A DNA stretch of 64,000 nucleotides from Longimicrobiales bacterium (GCA_028822645.1 JAPKDG010000001.1:1-64000), one strand, 5' to 3'; shown: positions 43,082 to 52,852, counted from the first letter of the stretch. Made by a program: numbers and translations. The notes: generated by a model not told the origin, from the letters alone.

Positions 43082-44497
43082 TTATCCTACGGACCCTTCC
43101 ATCTCCATCTCAATTAATCGATTCAGTTCTACTGCATACTCAAGGGGCAACTCTTTGGCGATTGGCTCTAGAAACCCTCGGACTACCAGGCCCATGGCTT
43201 CCTCTTCGGAGAGTCCTCGGTTTTTGAGGTAGAAAAGTTGTTCGTCGCCGACCTTAGACACGGTCGCTTCATGTCCTACGTTTGCTTGTTTTTCATCCAC
43301 TTCGATATAGGGGTAGGTGTCTGTCCTTGAGGTATCGTTGATCAGCAAGGCATCACACTCAACATTCGATCGAGAACCTTTAGCACCCTCATGAACCTTA
43401 CACAGACCCCGGTATGTCGATCGCCCGTCTTCTTTGCTTATAGATTTGGATATTATTGAAGATGTTGTGTTCTCGGCTGCATGTACCACCTTGCCACCTG
43501 TGTCTTGGTGCTGACCAGGCCCAGCGTATGCTATTGACATTATAGATCCGTGCGCCCCTTTCCCCATTAGGTAGCAGGAAGGGTATTTCATCGTCAGCTT
43601 AGAGCCAAGGTTTCCGTCCAGCCATTCCATCGTAGCATTTTCTTGCACCACCGCTCTTTGTGTTACGAGGTTGTACATGTTGTTGGACCAATTTTGTATG
43701 GTAGTGTACCTGAATCTGGCGTCCTTTTTGACCACGATTTCAATTACGCCAGAATGAAACGAGTCAGTAGAATACACAGGAGCAGTACAACCTTCGACAT
43801 AGGTGGCGTGAGCTCCTTCTTCAACAATTATCAAGGTTCTCTCGAACTGGCCCATTTTTTCTTGGTTGACTCTAAAGTACGCTTGAAGGGGTGTATCGAG
43901 GTGCACGCCTTTCGGGATATACACAAAGGAACCACCTGACCATACAGCAGCATTCAAGGCGGAAAATTTATTATCAGCGATAGGAATCACTGTCCCAAAG
44001 TGTTCTTTAAAGAGTTCTGGGTGGTTCTTTAGGCCATCCTCAATGGAATCGAATATGACACCCTTTGAAGCCCATTCTTCCTTTAGGGAGTGGTAGACCA
44101 TTTCAGACTCGTACTGAGCCCCTACCCCTGCGAGAGATTTTTGTTCGGCTTCTGGTATACCAAGCCGCTCAAAAGTATTCTTGATTTTATCGGGTACGTC
44201 TTCCCACGAGCGTTCAGTCTGTTCCTGGGGTTTCACGTAGAAGTAGATTTCATCAAGAGTGGCCTCAAGGTCTGAAAGATCTCCGCCCCAAGTGGGCATT
44301 GGCTTAGATTCATAGATTTTAAAGGCCTTTAGGCGGAATTGTAACATCCAGTCAGGCTCTTCTTTCTGTCTAGAAATATCTCTAACAATACTTTCATCCA
44401 ATCCGGGTTTTGTTCTGTAAACATGGGACTCGGAGTCGACAAATCCGTACTTGTAATTATCGAGATCTAAATTGTCTACCAATTTGCTTTCGGGCAT
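43082..44497 (-). CDS. sufB: Fe-S cluster assembly protein SufB
   Basis: 471 residues, standard length and highly typical: [40 protein letters not shown], and C-terminal [27 protein letters not shown]. It is the cluster-building core of SufBC2D. It lies 15 bp after sufC. Confidence 0.97.
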   Translation of the reverse strand: MPESKLVDNLDLDNYKYGFVDSESHVYRTKPGLDESIVRDISRQKEEPDWMLQFRLKAFKIYESKPMPTWGGDLSDLEATLDEIYFYVKPQEQTERSWEDVPDKIKNTFERLGIPEAEQKSLAGVGAQYESEMVYHSLKEEWASKGVIFDSIEDGLKNHPELFKEHFGTVIPIADNKFSALNAAVWSGGSFVYIPKGVHLDTPLQAYFRVNQEKMGQFERTLIIVEEGAHATYVEGCTAPVYSTDSFHSGVIEIVVKKDARFRYTTIQNWSNNMYNLVTQRAVVQENATMEWLDGNLGSKLTMKYPSCYLMGKGAHGSIMSIAYAGPGQHQDTGGKVVHAAENTTSSIISKSISKEDGRSTYRGLCKVHEGAKGSRSNVECDALLINDTSRTDTYPYIEVDEKQANVGHEATVSKVGDEQLFYLKNRGLSEEEAMGLVVRGFLEPIAKELPLEYAVELNRLIEMEMEGSVG

Positions 44498-44512
44498 GAT
44501 ATGAGCTCTACT

Positions 44513-45280
44513 TTAGCTGGAGGGTTTCCAATTTACGTAACCCTGTTTTTCTAGTTCTAGGGCCAATTCGGGGCCACCGGTTCTTACAATTTTTCCGTCC
44601 ACCATAACATGTACAAAGTCTGGTTTAATATAGTCCAGTAAGCGTTGATAGTGTGTGATAAGCAGGATGGTCATCTCGGGGTTTTCCTTGTGCAAGGTAT
44701 TCACGCCGTTAGAAACGACTTGAAGAGCATCTATGTCCAACCCGGAATCCGTTTCATCCAAGATAGCTAGAGATGGCTTGAGTACTGCCATCTGTAAGAT
44801 CTCATTACGTTTTTTCTCTCCCCCGCTGAAGCCGTCGTTGACTGGGCGTTCTGCAAACGAGGGTTCCACTTCAAGTAATTTCATTGCTTCTAGCAATTGA
44901 TCTTGAAAATCAAAAAGATCTAATTCTTCACCTCGTCCCAGTCTGGCTTGCAATGCGGTTCGCAGAAAGTTTGCTATAGAAACCCCTGGAATTTCGACTG
45001 GATATTGAAAAGCCATAAAAATCCCAGCAAGAGCTCTTTCGTCAGGCTCCATATCTAGTAGGGATTGGCCTAGATAGAGCGCTTCTCCGCCAGTAACCTG
45101 GTAGCTAGGGTGTCCCGCTAAGACTTTTGCCAAGGTACTTTTACCGGAACCGTTGGGTCCCATGATAGCGTGGATTTCACCAGGATTGAGGGCTAAATCC
45201 AAGCTTTTCAGTATGGATATTTCTTCGTCGGCCACCTTGGCGGAGAGACCTCGAATGTCGAGTGCAGGAGCATTGCTCAT
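44513..45280 (-). CDS. sufC: Fe-S assembly ATPase SufC
   Basis: 255 residues. Walker [10 protein letters not shown], signature [17 protein letters not shown], Walker [17 protein letters not shown] (the SufC DETDSGLD form). It drives conformational change of SufB-SufD. It is first in the operon, behind an AT-rich inverted repeat at 45313-45328. Confidence 0.97.
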   Translation of the reverse strand: MSNAPALDIRGLSAKVADEEISILKSLDLALNPGEIHAIMGPNGSGKSTLAKVLAGHPSYQVTGGEALYLGQSLLDMEPDERALAGIFMAFQYPVEIPGVSIANFLRTALQARLGRGEELDLFDFQDQLLEAMKLLEVEPSFAERPVNDGFSGGEKKRNEILQMAVLKPSLAILDETDSGLDIDALQVVSNGVNTLHKENPEMTILLITHYQRLLDYIKPDFVHVMVDGKIVRTGGPELALELEKQGYVNWKPSS

Positions 45281-45312
45281 GGAGAGGGTAGGCCTGTTTT
45301 TTCTAGGTTATT

Positions 45313-45328
45313 AAGAATGATTATTCTT
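45313..45328 (-). promoter_or_regulatory. Candidate iron/redox regulator site upstream of sufC
   Basis: AAGAATGATTATTCTT has perfect 6-bp arms around a 4-bp centre, 33 bp upstream of sufC. The AATGATTAT core resembles a Fur-type box. A weak -35 (TTGACG on the minus strand, 45360-45365) lies upstream at promoter distance. No regulator gene is in this neighbourhood, so Fur, IscR or SufR control is only inferred. Confidence 0.45.
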
Positions 45329-45403
45329 TACCTTCAAAATTAGAAAGGTGGCCAGTCGACGTCAAGGCCAAAAGGAGCTTGTGTGTCAGAAAAACTTTAG
45401 GTC

Positions 45404-45733
45404 CTAGGAACGCTGATCCAATTCGACTTCCACTGCAGTCCCGTAGCAAAGCATTTCCGATGCACCACTTTGGATTAAAGAAGTCTGAAAACGCACTCCC
45501 ACGACTGCATTGGCTCCTAGGTCGCTTGCGTCATCTATGAGGCGGGCTAGTGCCTGTTCTCGAGACTCGGCAAGCAGTTTGGTGTATTCATGGATTTCGC
45601 CACCTGCAAGGTTACGCAAGGATGCCATTATGTCTTTTCCCATGTGGCGAGCACGGACGGTGTTCCCCCTGGCTATACCCAAGGCCTTGGCTATACGCAT
45701 ACCAGGAATCTGTGATGTTGTTACTAGTATCAC
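45404..45733 (-). CDS. YbjQ/UPF0145 family protein
   Basis: 109 residues. ILVTTSQIPGMRIAKALGIARGNTVRAR, RLIDDASDLGANAVVGVRF and EMLCYGTAVEV are the YbjQ hallmarks; the family forms cytoplasmic pentameric rings and is sometimes called heavy-metal-binding. Function unproven. The start overlaps a small membrane-protein gene by 4 nt. Confidence 0.92.
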   Translation of the reverse strand: MILVTTSQIPGMRIAKALGIARGNTVRARHMGKDIMASLRNLAGGEIHEYTKLLAESREQALARLIDDASDLGANAVVGVRFQTSLIQSGASEMLCYGTAVEVELDQRS

Positions 45734-45939
45734 TTCTGTACCTCCTTGAAAGGGTCGTTCTTGGATTCCCGGTACTGTTGCCTGAAAACTCTTAACAGTA
45801 GTAGTAATATGCCCGAATACAACAATGTGAGGCCAATCTTAATCCATATGTTGTACGTCCTAACCAGGAAAAGATATCCTGAGTATTGTATCAATATTAA
45901 GGACCCTAAAAGGAAACAGATCCAGCCAATGCTTTTCAC
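45730..45939 (-). CDS. Small two-TM membrane protein upstream of YbjQ
   Basis: 69 residues: two hydrophobic segments (about 5-25 and 34-52) and a basic, charged tail. TAGGAGG lies upstream of the ATG, and its stop overlaps the YbjQ start (ATGA). Coupling suggests it anchors or modulates the YbjQ ring, but I do not recognise the family. Confidence 0.65.
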   Translation of the reverse strand: MKSIGWICFLLGSLILIQYSGYLFLVRTYNIWIKIGLTLLYSGILLLLLRVFRQQYRESKNDPFKEVQK

Positions 45940-45976
45940 AGGTCCTCCTAGGTTAAGAACGTCCCATTACTAAGTA

Positions 45977-47170
45977 TTAGGAATGATCCAGCAAATTGGC
46001 CAAGGCTGACACCAGCTCTTCAATTTCATCTTCGGTATTGAAATAGTGGGGAGAGATGCGTAGCGCGCTGTCGATCTTCCTGTTGTCGAAATCAATAACA
46101 GCACTGCTCTTAGTACAGACAGAGGTGTTTATACCTAGTTTTTTCAGTGAATCACAAATTACCGCAACATCTTCTCCCTCCAGTCCAATGGTAACTATGG
46201 CGGACTTTTGGGCTCCCTGGTCCAAAAGACAAACCCCTGTGAGTTCTGACAGGAGATCTCGAGTTTTAGCGGCAAGACCCCAAGCACGTCGTTGTATTTC
46301 TTCTATGCCTAGCTTTTGGGCATAGACAGCTGCGGTTCCCAGTCCAAGGACGAGGGAAAAGGGAAATTCCCAGTTTTCAAAACGGCTGGCATCTGGGGCA
46401 GGTTGGTAGAGATTTTCCAGGATCCAATCTGCCCCTCTGAGGTCTGGAAACAATGGCTTTAAACCCAGGTCCAACGCTCGGTCCGAAACGAAAAGAAATC
46501 CTATGCCCCTTGGCCCACGAAGAAATTTTCTTCCTGTGGACGAAAGAAAATCACACTCGATTTCTTTCACGTCGATGGGCATTTGCCCCACTGATTGGCA
46601 GGCGTCGACCAGATAGAGAGATTCGTACTGTTTGCATAATGCACCTATGTCTTTGACTGGCTGTACCATGCCTGAACTAGTGGGGATGTGGGAAATTGCT
46701 ACCAGTTTAGGGTTAAGCCTTCGCAAGAGATTTTCTAGGCTGTGCAAGTCAACACTTCCGTCAGGACCATCCTCTACTCTGAAGAGGCGGACCCCTAGCC
46801 GCTCCACCAGAGACAGGTACATAATTTGATTAGAAGCATAGTCGTTGCTACTTGTCAAAATTACGTCGTTTGCAGAAAAATTGATGGAAGAGAGGGCTTG
46901 CAGGAAAGAGCCAGTAGCGTTTTCAGTAAAAGCAATATTGTGCGGTTTAGATCCTATGAGTTGTCCTATTGCCCTGTAACTGTTTTGGATCTCACCAAAA
47001 CAGTTTTCGGCTGCTTCATAGCCGCCTAAGGTGCGTTCCAGTTCTAGATGTTCCAGGATCTTTTTATGCACTGAGTTTGCAACAAGGCTGGCACCAGCAT
47101 TATTAAGATGGTTAACATGCTTAGTTCCCAGTGTTTCTGAGCGTAGTTGTTTTATATTAAGGACTGACAA
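45977..47170 (-). CDS. Class V aminotransferase-fold PLP enzyme, not a Cys-dependent desulfurase
   Basis: 397 residues. HLNNAGASLVANSV (about 20-33), DACQSVGQMPID and PLP lysine in SSTGRKFLRGPRGIGFL. The loop where desulfurases carry RxGHHCAQ reads RISPHYFNTEDEI, without the persulfide cysteine. This resembles isopenicillin-epimerase, EgtE and kynureninase-like relatives. It may be a C-S lyase or epimerase. Despite lying near suf, it is separated from it by YbjQ. Confidence 0.82.
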   Translation of the reverse strand: MSVLNIKQLRSETLGTKHVNHLNNAGASLVANSVHKKILEHLELERTLGGYEAAENCFGEIQNSYRAIGQLIGSKPHNIAFTENATGSFLQALSSINFSANDVILTSSNDYASNQIMYLSLVERLGVRLFRVEDGPDGSVDLHSLENLLRRLNPKLVAISHIPTSSGMVQPVKDIGALCKQYESLYLVDACQSVGQMPIDVKEIECDFLSSTGRKFLRGPRGIGFLFVSDRALDLGLKPLFPDLRGADWILENLYQPAPDASRFENWEFPFSLVLGLGTAAVYAQKLGIEEIQRRAWGLAAKTRDLLSELTGVCLLDQGAQKSAIVTIGLEGEDVAVICDSLKKLGINTSVCTKSSAVIDFDNRKIDSALRISPHYFNTEDEIEELVSALANLLDHS

Positions 47171-47324
47171 TGATAGGTATCCAGTTAAAGGTGTCTGAAG
47201 GCTAAAATAGATCTTCTTTTAAGATCCTGTCTAGTTTTCGTTACTTTAATTTGGCGGACTACAGAGGGGATGGGTGCACTTGTTGGCCTGAAATGGCTTC
47301 AATACTACCGGAGATTTACGCGAT

Positions 47325-49325
47325 ATGTCTAAGTCCGAGGCAGAAATCCGAGCAGAAACAATCAGATTGGAGTTGCACCGCCACTCTCATTTATACTATG
47401 TGGAATCAAGGCCTGAAATTAAGGATTCAGACTATGATCTTCTTTTCGCTGAATTAAAGACTTTGGAACTAGAATGGCCAGAATTAATCACAAATGATTC
47501 TCCCACGCAGAGAGTTGGAGCAGAGCCGCAAAAGTCTTTTGGAACAGCTGAGCACAGTGTGCCAATGCTCTCTTTGGATTCCACAAAGAACCTAGAAGAC
47601 CTAGTGCGGTTTGATAAAAGAATAAAGGATTTGCTAGGAAACAATCCAGAGTACTTGTTAGAACCAAAACTCGACGGCGCTTCGATAGAGCTAGTGTACG
47701 AATACGGAGTCTTCGTGAGAGCGGTTACGCGAGGAAATGGACAAGTTGGTGAGGTGATTACCGAGAATGCCAAGACAATTTCTTCTCTCCCACTGCGTCT
47801 TTTAAGTTCCAATAGAGTCGTGCCCGAAACTCTGTCAGTGCGGGGAGAGGTCATTATGTATCTCTCCAGATTTGAAGAGCTCAATAAAGAAATGTTGAAA
47901 AAGGGTCTAAATCCTTACGCTAATCCAAGAAATTCTGCCTCTGGTTCTCTCCGCCAGCTTAAATCCCGAGTGACTGCGGAGAGGCCTTTAGAGCTCATGA
48001 TTTTCGACATTCTGCAATGTCCAGATCTAGCAGTTGAGTCAGATGCTGAAGGGTTGGAGATGCTCAAGGACTGGGGATTTAAGATTGTACCCGAAGCTCT
48101 GTCAGTAACCACATTGAACGAGATAGAGAAATATTATAGAAGCTACGAAGACAGGCGAGATGAGCTGGATTATGAGATCGATGGTGTAGTAGTGAAGATC
48201 AACCAACTAGATGTGAGAAAGGAGCTTGGAAATACCTCTCATCATCCTAGGTGGGCTTTGGCGCTTAAATTTGAGCCAAGAAAAGCGACTACAAGGATTA
48301 GAAAAATCGTAGTTCAGGTTGGTAGAACAGGGAAACTCACTCCAGTTGCTGAGTTTGATCCAGTTGTTGTAGGGGGAGTGACTGTGTCTCGGGCATCATT
48401 GCACAACAGGGAAGAGGTTGAACGGAAAGGCGTTAGGGCTGGCGATCTTGTAAGAATTCAAAGAGCTGGCGATGTCATCCCTCAGGTTGTCGAAAGAATT
48501 GAAGAGGAAAATACTCCAAGGGGTAAGGAATTTCGGATTCCTAACAATTGTCCAGCCTGCGAAACCGAAGTCATCGAAAGGGGTCCGTTCAGCTATTGCC
48601 CAAATCGCTTTGGGTGTTCAGCTCAACTCAAGAGAGGCATCTTACACTTTGGATCTAGAGAGGGGTTGGATATCGAAGGATTGGGGGAAGAGATCTGTTC
48701 CATGCTAGTGGACAAAGGATTAGTATCAGAGCTGGCAGACCTCTTTTCTCTAAAGACAGAAGATCTACAAACATTGTGGAAAGGTGGGAAGAAGGCCGCA
48801 GACAACCTTTTTGTTGCTATCCAGGAGAAGAAGTCAATAGATTTTCACCGTTTTATCTATGGCTTAGGAATTCCAGAAGTAGGAATAACTGTAGCTAAGG
48901 GTTTAGCAAACGAATTTGGAAATCTTCCTGCTCTGCAGGAAGCTAGTATAGAAAGGTTGGAATCTATTGATGGGGTTGGGTCTATCATGTCAGAACAAAT
49001 CTATGAGTTTCTGCACAGTGACATTACGTCGAACCAGATCAGTGCCGTATTGCACCAGGGAGTCAGGCTTACTCCTCCCAAAATCTCTCGAAGCTCAGAA
49101 ATGGCAGGCACGACTTTTGTTTTTACAGGAAAGTTCATTCGAATTAAAAGGAGTGAAGCGAGAGAAGCCGTCGAAAGTGTAGGAGGTAAGGTGTCAGGGT
49201 CGGTAAGTTCTAGGACAAACTTTCTGGTAGCTGGGGAAGATCCTGGATCAAAGCTTCAGAAAGCAAAAGATCTCGGAGTAAAGCTATTAAGTGAGAGCGA
49301 ATTCATTAATAAGATAAAGCAATGA
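47325..49325 (+). CDS. ligA: NAD-dependent DNA ligase LigA
   Basis: 666 residues with full architecture: Ia domain (SHLYYVESRPEIKDSDYDLL), adenylation domain with nucleophile lysine 115 in EPKLDGASIEL, OB fold, four-Cys zinc finger (CPAC...CPNRFGCSAQ), HhH repeats and C-terminal BRCT (from about 590). Essential nick-sealing enzyme. The stop overlaps the exchanger gene by 4 nt. Confidence 0.97.
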   Translation: MSKSEAEIRAETIRLELHRHSHLYYVESRPEIKDSDYDLLFAELKTLELEWPELITNDSPTQRVGAEPQKSFGTAEHSVPMLSLDSTKNLEDLVRFDKRIKDLLGNNPEYLLEPKLDGASIELVYEYGVFVRAVTRGNGQVGEVITENAKTISSLPLRLLSSNRVVPETLSVRGEVIMYLSRFEELNKEMLKKGLNPYANPRNSASGSLRQLKSRVTAERPLELMIFDILQCPDLAVESDAEGLEMLKDWGFKIVPEALSVTTLNEIEKYYRSYEDRRDELDYEIDGVVVKINQLDVRKELGNTSHHPRWALALKFEPRKATTRIRKIVVQVGRTGKLTPVAEFDPVVVGGVTVSRASLHNREEVERKGVRAGDLVRIQRAGDVIPQVVERIEEENTPRGKEFRIPNNCPACETEVIERGPFSYCPNRFGCSAQLKRGILHFGSREGLDIEGLGEEICSMLVDKGLVSELADLFSLKTEDLQTLWKGGKKAADNLFVAIQEKKSIDFHRFIYGLGIPEVGITVAKGLANEFGNLPALQEASIERLESIDGVGSIMSEQIYEFLHSDITSNQISAVLHQGVRLTPPKISRSSEMAGTTFVFTGKFIRIKRSEAREAVESVGGKVSGSVSSRTNFLVAGEDPGSKLQKAKDLGVKLLSESEFINKIKQ

Positions 49326-50272
49326 TTACCGAAGTTTTGAAATTTATTGCAAGCCTAGCTTGTCTTTGCTATGGGGCTAATCTGCTTGTCAGGGGAAGTG
49401 GACAGATTGCAAGGGCGGCAGGTGTGAGTGGTATGGTCGTCGGATTAACAGTTGTCTCTCTTGCGACCTCCGCGCCAGAACTCTTCATCTCAGTGATCGC
49501 TGCCCTGAATGGAAATGTAGATTTGGCGATAGGCAATGTCGTAGGGTCGAATATTGCTAATTTAGGACTTGTTATGGCCCTAACAGCGATAGTGGGCAAG
49601 GGATTGGTTTTTAACAAAAATGTTGCTAATAGAGATTGTATAGTCATGGTGGGAGCTACTCTTTTAGTTTTTCCGCTAATATGGGACTTGAGGCTTGTTC
49701 GGTGGGAGGGTGGGCTATTAGCAATCTTGCTATTCGGGTATTTGTTCGCAGTAGTGTGGAGTGCTAATGAGGATAGACGGGCTAGAAACCAGCCTATCTC
49801 TGGAAAACCAACGTCAACGGTGGAAGGAAAATGGTGGGAATCATTGGGCATAGTGGCCTTAGGCGTATTACTCCTCACTGGGGGTTCAATGCTATTAAGG
49901 GACTCGGTCACTGCGATCGCAATAAAACTGGGCGTGTCGGAATTAATCATAGCACTGACGATGGTTTCTGTCGGGACATCCTTACCTGAACTTGCAACAT
50001 CGATCATGGCAGTATTAAAAAAGGACAAGGGATTGGCTTTGGGAAACATTGTAGGATCAAATATTTTTAATTTGACCCTTGTATTAGGAATAACATCTAT
50101 TGTTGCACCAATAAGTATCAGCTCTGAGGTTTTGTATAAACAGTATCCCGCCATGCTGGCTATTACTTTACTTGTGGTGGTCCTTTCCAGGCGCCGTAGC
50201 CAGATTAGGCTTAAGGATGGGTATTATTTGGCGGTGGCATATATTGGCATAATGGGCTGGATTTTATTTTGA
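49322..50272 (+). CDS. CaCA-family calcium/sodium exchanger (YrbG-like)
   Basis: 316 residues with about ten TM segments and two inverted alpha repeats: SLATSAPELFISV with GNVVGSNIANLGLV, and SVGTSLPELATSI with GNIVGSNIFNLTLVLG. It exchanges Ca2+ and Na+ across the inner membrane. Coupled to ligA by a 4-nt overlap without obvious functional link. Confidence 0.93.
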   Translation: MITEVLKFIASLACLCYGANLLVRGSGQIARAAGVSGMVVGLTVVSLATSAPELFISVIAALNGNVDLAIGNVVGSNIANLGLVMALTAIVGKGLVFNKNVANRDCIVMVGATLLVFPLIWDLRLVRWEGGLLAILLFGYLFAVVWSANEDRRARNQPISGKPTSTVEGKWWESLGIVALGVLLLTGGSMLLRDSVTAIAIKLGVSELIIALTMVSVGTSLPELATSIMAVLKKDKGLALGNIVGSNIFNLTLVLGITSIVAPISISSEVLYKQYPAMLAITLLVVVLSRRRSQIRLKDGYYLAVAYIGIMGWILF

Positions 50273-50315
50273 AGGTCTGATTTTATGGCGATTCTTTTAA
50301 TAAAGGATGGATTAC

Positions 50316-51215
50316 ATGCTTCCGATCGATTTGACCGGGAAAAATGCTTTTGTTGCCGGAGTTGCTGACGATAGAGGATACGGGTGGGCTATCGTGAAAG
50401 CTTTGGCTCAGGCTGGAGCCTCAGTTCGGGTAGGTACGTGGCCTCCAATGTGTAAAATATTCACTCGGAGTTTGGACTTGGGAAAGCTAGATATGACCCT
50501 GGCCGGAGGGGGAGAACTCAACATAGAAAAGATTTATCCGATCGACGCTTCTTTTGATGTTCCCGAAGATGTTCCTGAGGATGTGGCACAGGATAAAAGG
50601 TATAGGGGGATTTCTGGTTACACGATCCAAGAGGTTGCTGAGGAAGTTCAAAAGGACTTAGGCGGGGCTTCCCTGGATGTTCTTGTCCACTCTCTTGCAA
50701 ATGGTCCAGAAGTGCGGAATCCGTTGATAGAGACAAGTCGGACAGGATATCTGGCAGCAGTCGGCTCGAGTGCCTATTCGTTGGTTAGCATGGTACAGCG
50801 ATTCGGTCCTTTTATGGGCGGAGAAGGTGCAGTGATTTCGCTAAGCTATTTAGCAGCAGAAAAGGTGATTCCAGGATATGGAGGAGGCATGAGCTCAGCC
50901 AAGGCGGCACTTGAAAGTGATACTCGAACTTTAGCTTATGAAGCGGGTAGGCGTTGGGGGCTTCGGATCAATACTCTTTCAGCTGGCCCCCTTGCCAGCA
51001 GAGCAGCCAGTGCGATTGGATCAATAGACAGGATGGTGGATTATTACGTGGCCAATTCAGCTCTTTCAGGGGTTAATTCAGCTCTAGATGTCGGTAATGC
51101 AGCAGCTTTTCTGTGCTCGCCGTTAGGGGCTGGCATATCTGGGGAGACTCTGCATGTAGACAAAGGGTACAATGTCATGGGTATGACCGCTGAGGATCAG
51201 CTCGGAAACGAGTAA
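50316..51215 (+). CDS. fabI: Enoyl-ACP reductase FabI (plant/chlamydial-type)
   Basis: 299 residues from ATG at 50316 (AAAGGA 9 nt upstream; another ATG lies three codons earlier). GVADDRGYGWAIVKALAQAGA and VGTWPP are the longer plant/Chlamydia form, with an acidic insertion (SFDVPEDVPEDVAQDKRYRG). The active YxxxxxK is in PGYGGGMSSAKAAL. It catalyses the last reductive step of fatty-acid elongation with NADH. Confidence 0.94.
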   Translation: MLPIDLTGKNAFVAGVADDRGYGWAIVKALAQAGASVRVGTWPPMCKIFTRSLDLGKLDMTLAGGGELNIEKIYPIDASFDVPEDVPEDVAQDKRYRGISGYTIQEVAEEVQKDLGGASLDVLVHSLANGPEVRNPLIETSRTGYLAAVGSSAYSLVSMVQRFGPFMGGEGAVISLSYLAAEKVIPGYGGGMSSAKAALESDTRTLAYEAGRRWGLRINTLSAGPLASRAASAIGSIDRMVDYYVANSALSGVNSALDVGNAAAFLCSPLGAGISGETLHVDKGYNVMGMTAEDQLGNE

Positions 51216-51216
51216 G

Positions 51217-52557
51217 GTGGATTCGAATTTTGGGGCACAATTGCCCTCCATGAAAACACTTCCACCAGGCCCGCGTTCCCTTGAGTTGGCCAGTCGCTTA
51301 CAGGATGTTGAATCTCGTAATGTAACTTGGTTAAGTGAGGATTTTCCGGTTTTCTGGGATCTGGCTTTCGGTTCAAATGTGAGTGACGTCGATGGCAATG
51401 TATATGTGGATTTAACTTCTGCTTTCGGTGTGGCTTTTGCTGGACACTCACACCCCAGCATAAGAATAGCCATGGATGAACAAGCCAAGTGCCTAGTTCA
51501 TGGCATGGGTGATATCCACCCTTCTCTTTCCAAGGTGAAACTCATGGAAGCATTGGCTACGCTCGCACCGTGGAAAGAAACTAGAACGGTCCTGGCTTCC
51601 TCTGGGACAGAAGCAATAGAGATTGCTCTAAAGACAGCTCAATTGCATACTGGAAAGGCTGGGGTTATAGCATTCAAGGGGGCCTATCACGGGTTGACTC
51701 TAGGGAGCTTGTCGGTAACAGATAGGAAAGATTTTCGGAACCCCTTTGTGGACAGACTGCTTGAAACGACCAAGTTCGTTTCGTTCCCAAGTTCGGACGA
51801 TGAAGTTGCAAGAGTATTGACGGAAATTGGTAGTATTTTGACTGAGAGCGAGACTTCGGGAATCCCCATTGGTGCAATAGTTATTGAACCGATACAAGGA
51901 AGAGGTGGGGTCAGGATACCTCCCGAAGGTTTTTTGCAGGACCTGAAGGCGTTAAGTAAAGCAACTGGAGTGTTGCTCATTTTCGATGAGATTTTTACTG
52001 GACTAGGTCGCTCTGGGGTAGTTTTTGAAAGTGAAGTAGCGGGAGTAATTCCTGATCTTATCTGCTTAGGAAAAGCTTTGGGTGGAGGATTGCCCTTGAG
52101 TGCCTGCTTGGGGTCCAGATCTGTCATGGAAGCCTGGCCCGAGAATCAGGGAGAAGCCATTCACACAAGCACCTTCTTGGGTCATCCACTCTCCTGTGCA
52201 ACAGCACTTAGTTTTCTGAATATTTTAAAGTCAGAGGGGTTGGTTCTTGGAAGTGTAAAGAAGGGACAGTATTTACTCGCTTCTCTTCGGGCCTCCTTGG
52301 GTTCTAGTTGTCACATACATGAAGTGAGGGGCAGAGGTCTCCTGGTGGGCATCGAATTACGTACTGAAACTGGAGAACCGTGGAAAGGACAAGGAGCCAG
52401 GGTCGCTCGACAAGCGCTCAGGAAAGGACTAATTGTGTTGCCGGCTGGCAGGTACGGAGAGGTTGTACAGCTTTCACCAGCTGCCACCATAACGGAAAAA
52501 CAAATAGATTTTGCTGTGGCATGCCTGTCGGACATCATACTTGGAAGGGACTTATAG
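51217..52557 (+). CDS. Class III aminotransferase (ornithine/GABA-type)
   Basis: 446 residues from GTG at 51217; ATG at 51250 is an alternative. SGTEAIEIALKTAQ, KGAYHGLTLGSLSVT, IFDEIFTGLGRSG and PLP lysine in DLICLGKALGGGLPLSA identify class III. The acceptor or donor is not predictable (GABA, ornithine, acetylornithine and others). The start is immediately after fabI (1 bp), so the genes may be co-transcribed. Confidence 0.9.
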   Translation: MDSNFGAQLPSMKTLPPGPRSLELASRLQDVESRNVTWLSEDFPVFWDLAFGSNVSDVDGNVYVDLTSAFGVAFAGHSHPSIRIAMDEQAKCLVHGMGDIHPSLSKVKLMEALATLAPWKETRTVLASSGTEAIEIALKTAQLHTGKAGVIAFKGAYHGLTLGSLSVTDRKDFRNPFVDRLLETTKFVSFPSSDDEVARVLTEIGSILTESETSGIPIGAIVIEPIQGRGGVRIPPEGFLQDLKALSKATGVLLIFDEIFTGLGRSGVVFESEVAGVIPDLICLGKALGGGLPLSACLGSRSVMEAWPENQGEAIHTSTFLGHPLSCATALSFLNILKSEGLVLGSVKKGQYLLASLRASLGSSCHIHEVRGRGLLVGIELRTETGEPWKGQGARVARQALRKGLIVLPAGRYGEVVQLSPAATITEKQIDFAVACLSDIILGRDL

Positions 52558-52634
52558 TTAATATCTGGGGTTGTATCACTAAGTAATCGTGTTTATTCTT
52601 CCCTCCGCTTTTTGGATATGCATTTGCTACTACT

Positions 52635-52707
52635 GCCCCCATCGTCTAGTGGCCTAGGACATCTGGTTCTCAGCCAGGAAACCGGGGTTCGATTCCCCGT
52701 GGGGGTA
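52635..52707 (+). tRNA. tRNA-Glu (anticodon CTC)
   Basis: Acceptor GCCCCCA/TGGGGGT, anticodon stem TCTGG/CCAGG with loop TTCTCAG (anticodon CTC), T arm GGGG-TTCGATT-CCCC. No encoded CCA. The D arm CGTCTAGTGGCCTAGGACA is typical of tRNA-Glu. Decodes GAG only. Confidence 0.93.
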
Positions 52708-52756
52708 CTAGTTTGTAGAGGGCGGCTCAGGTAACAAATGTTTAAGTTAGCTTGGG

Positions 52757-52829
52757 GGTCGCTTAGCTCAGTTGGTAGAGCACTACGTTCACATCGTAGG
52801 GGTCACTGGTTCGAGTCCAGTAGCGACCA
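52757..52829 (+). tRNA. tRNA-Val (anticodon CAC)
   Basis: Acceptor GGTCGCT/AGCGACC, D arm AGCTCAGTTGGTAGAGC, anticodon stem CTACG/CGTAG with loop TTCACAT (anticodon CAC), T arm CTGG-TTCGAGT-CCAG, discriminator A, no CCA. It is 49 bp after tRNA-Glu, same strand, probably one transcript. Confidence 0.95.
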
Positions 52830-52852
52830 TCATGTATAGTCAAGGTGGAGGC

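Noticed and set aside
45977-47170. Second cysteine desulfurase of the suf system
   Set aside because: The active-site cysteine loop is missing and the gene is separated from suf by other genes.
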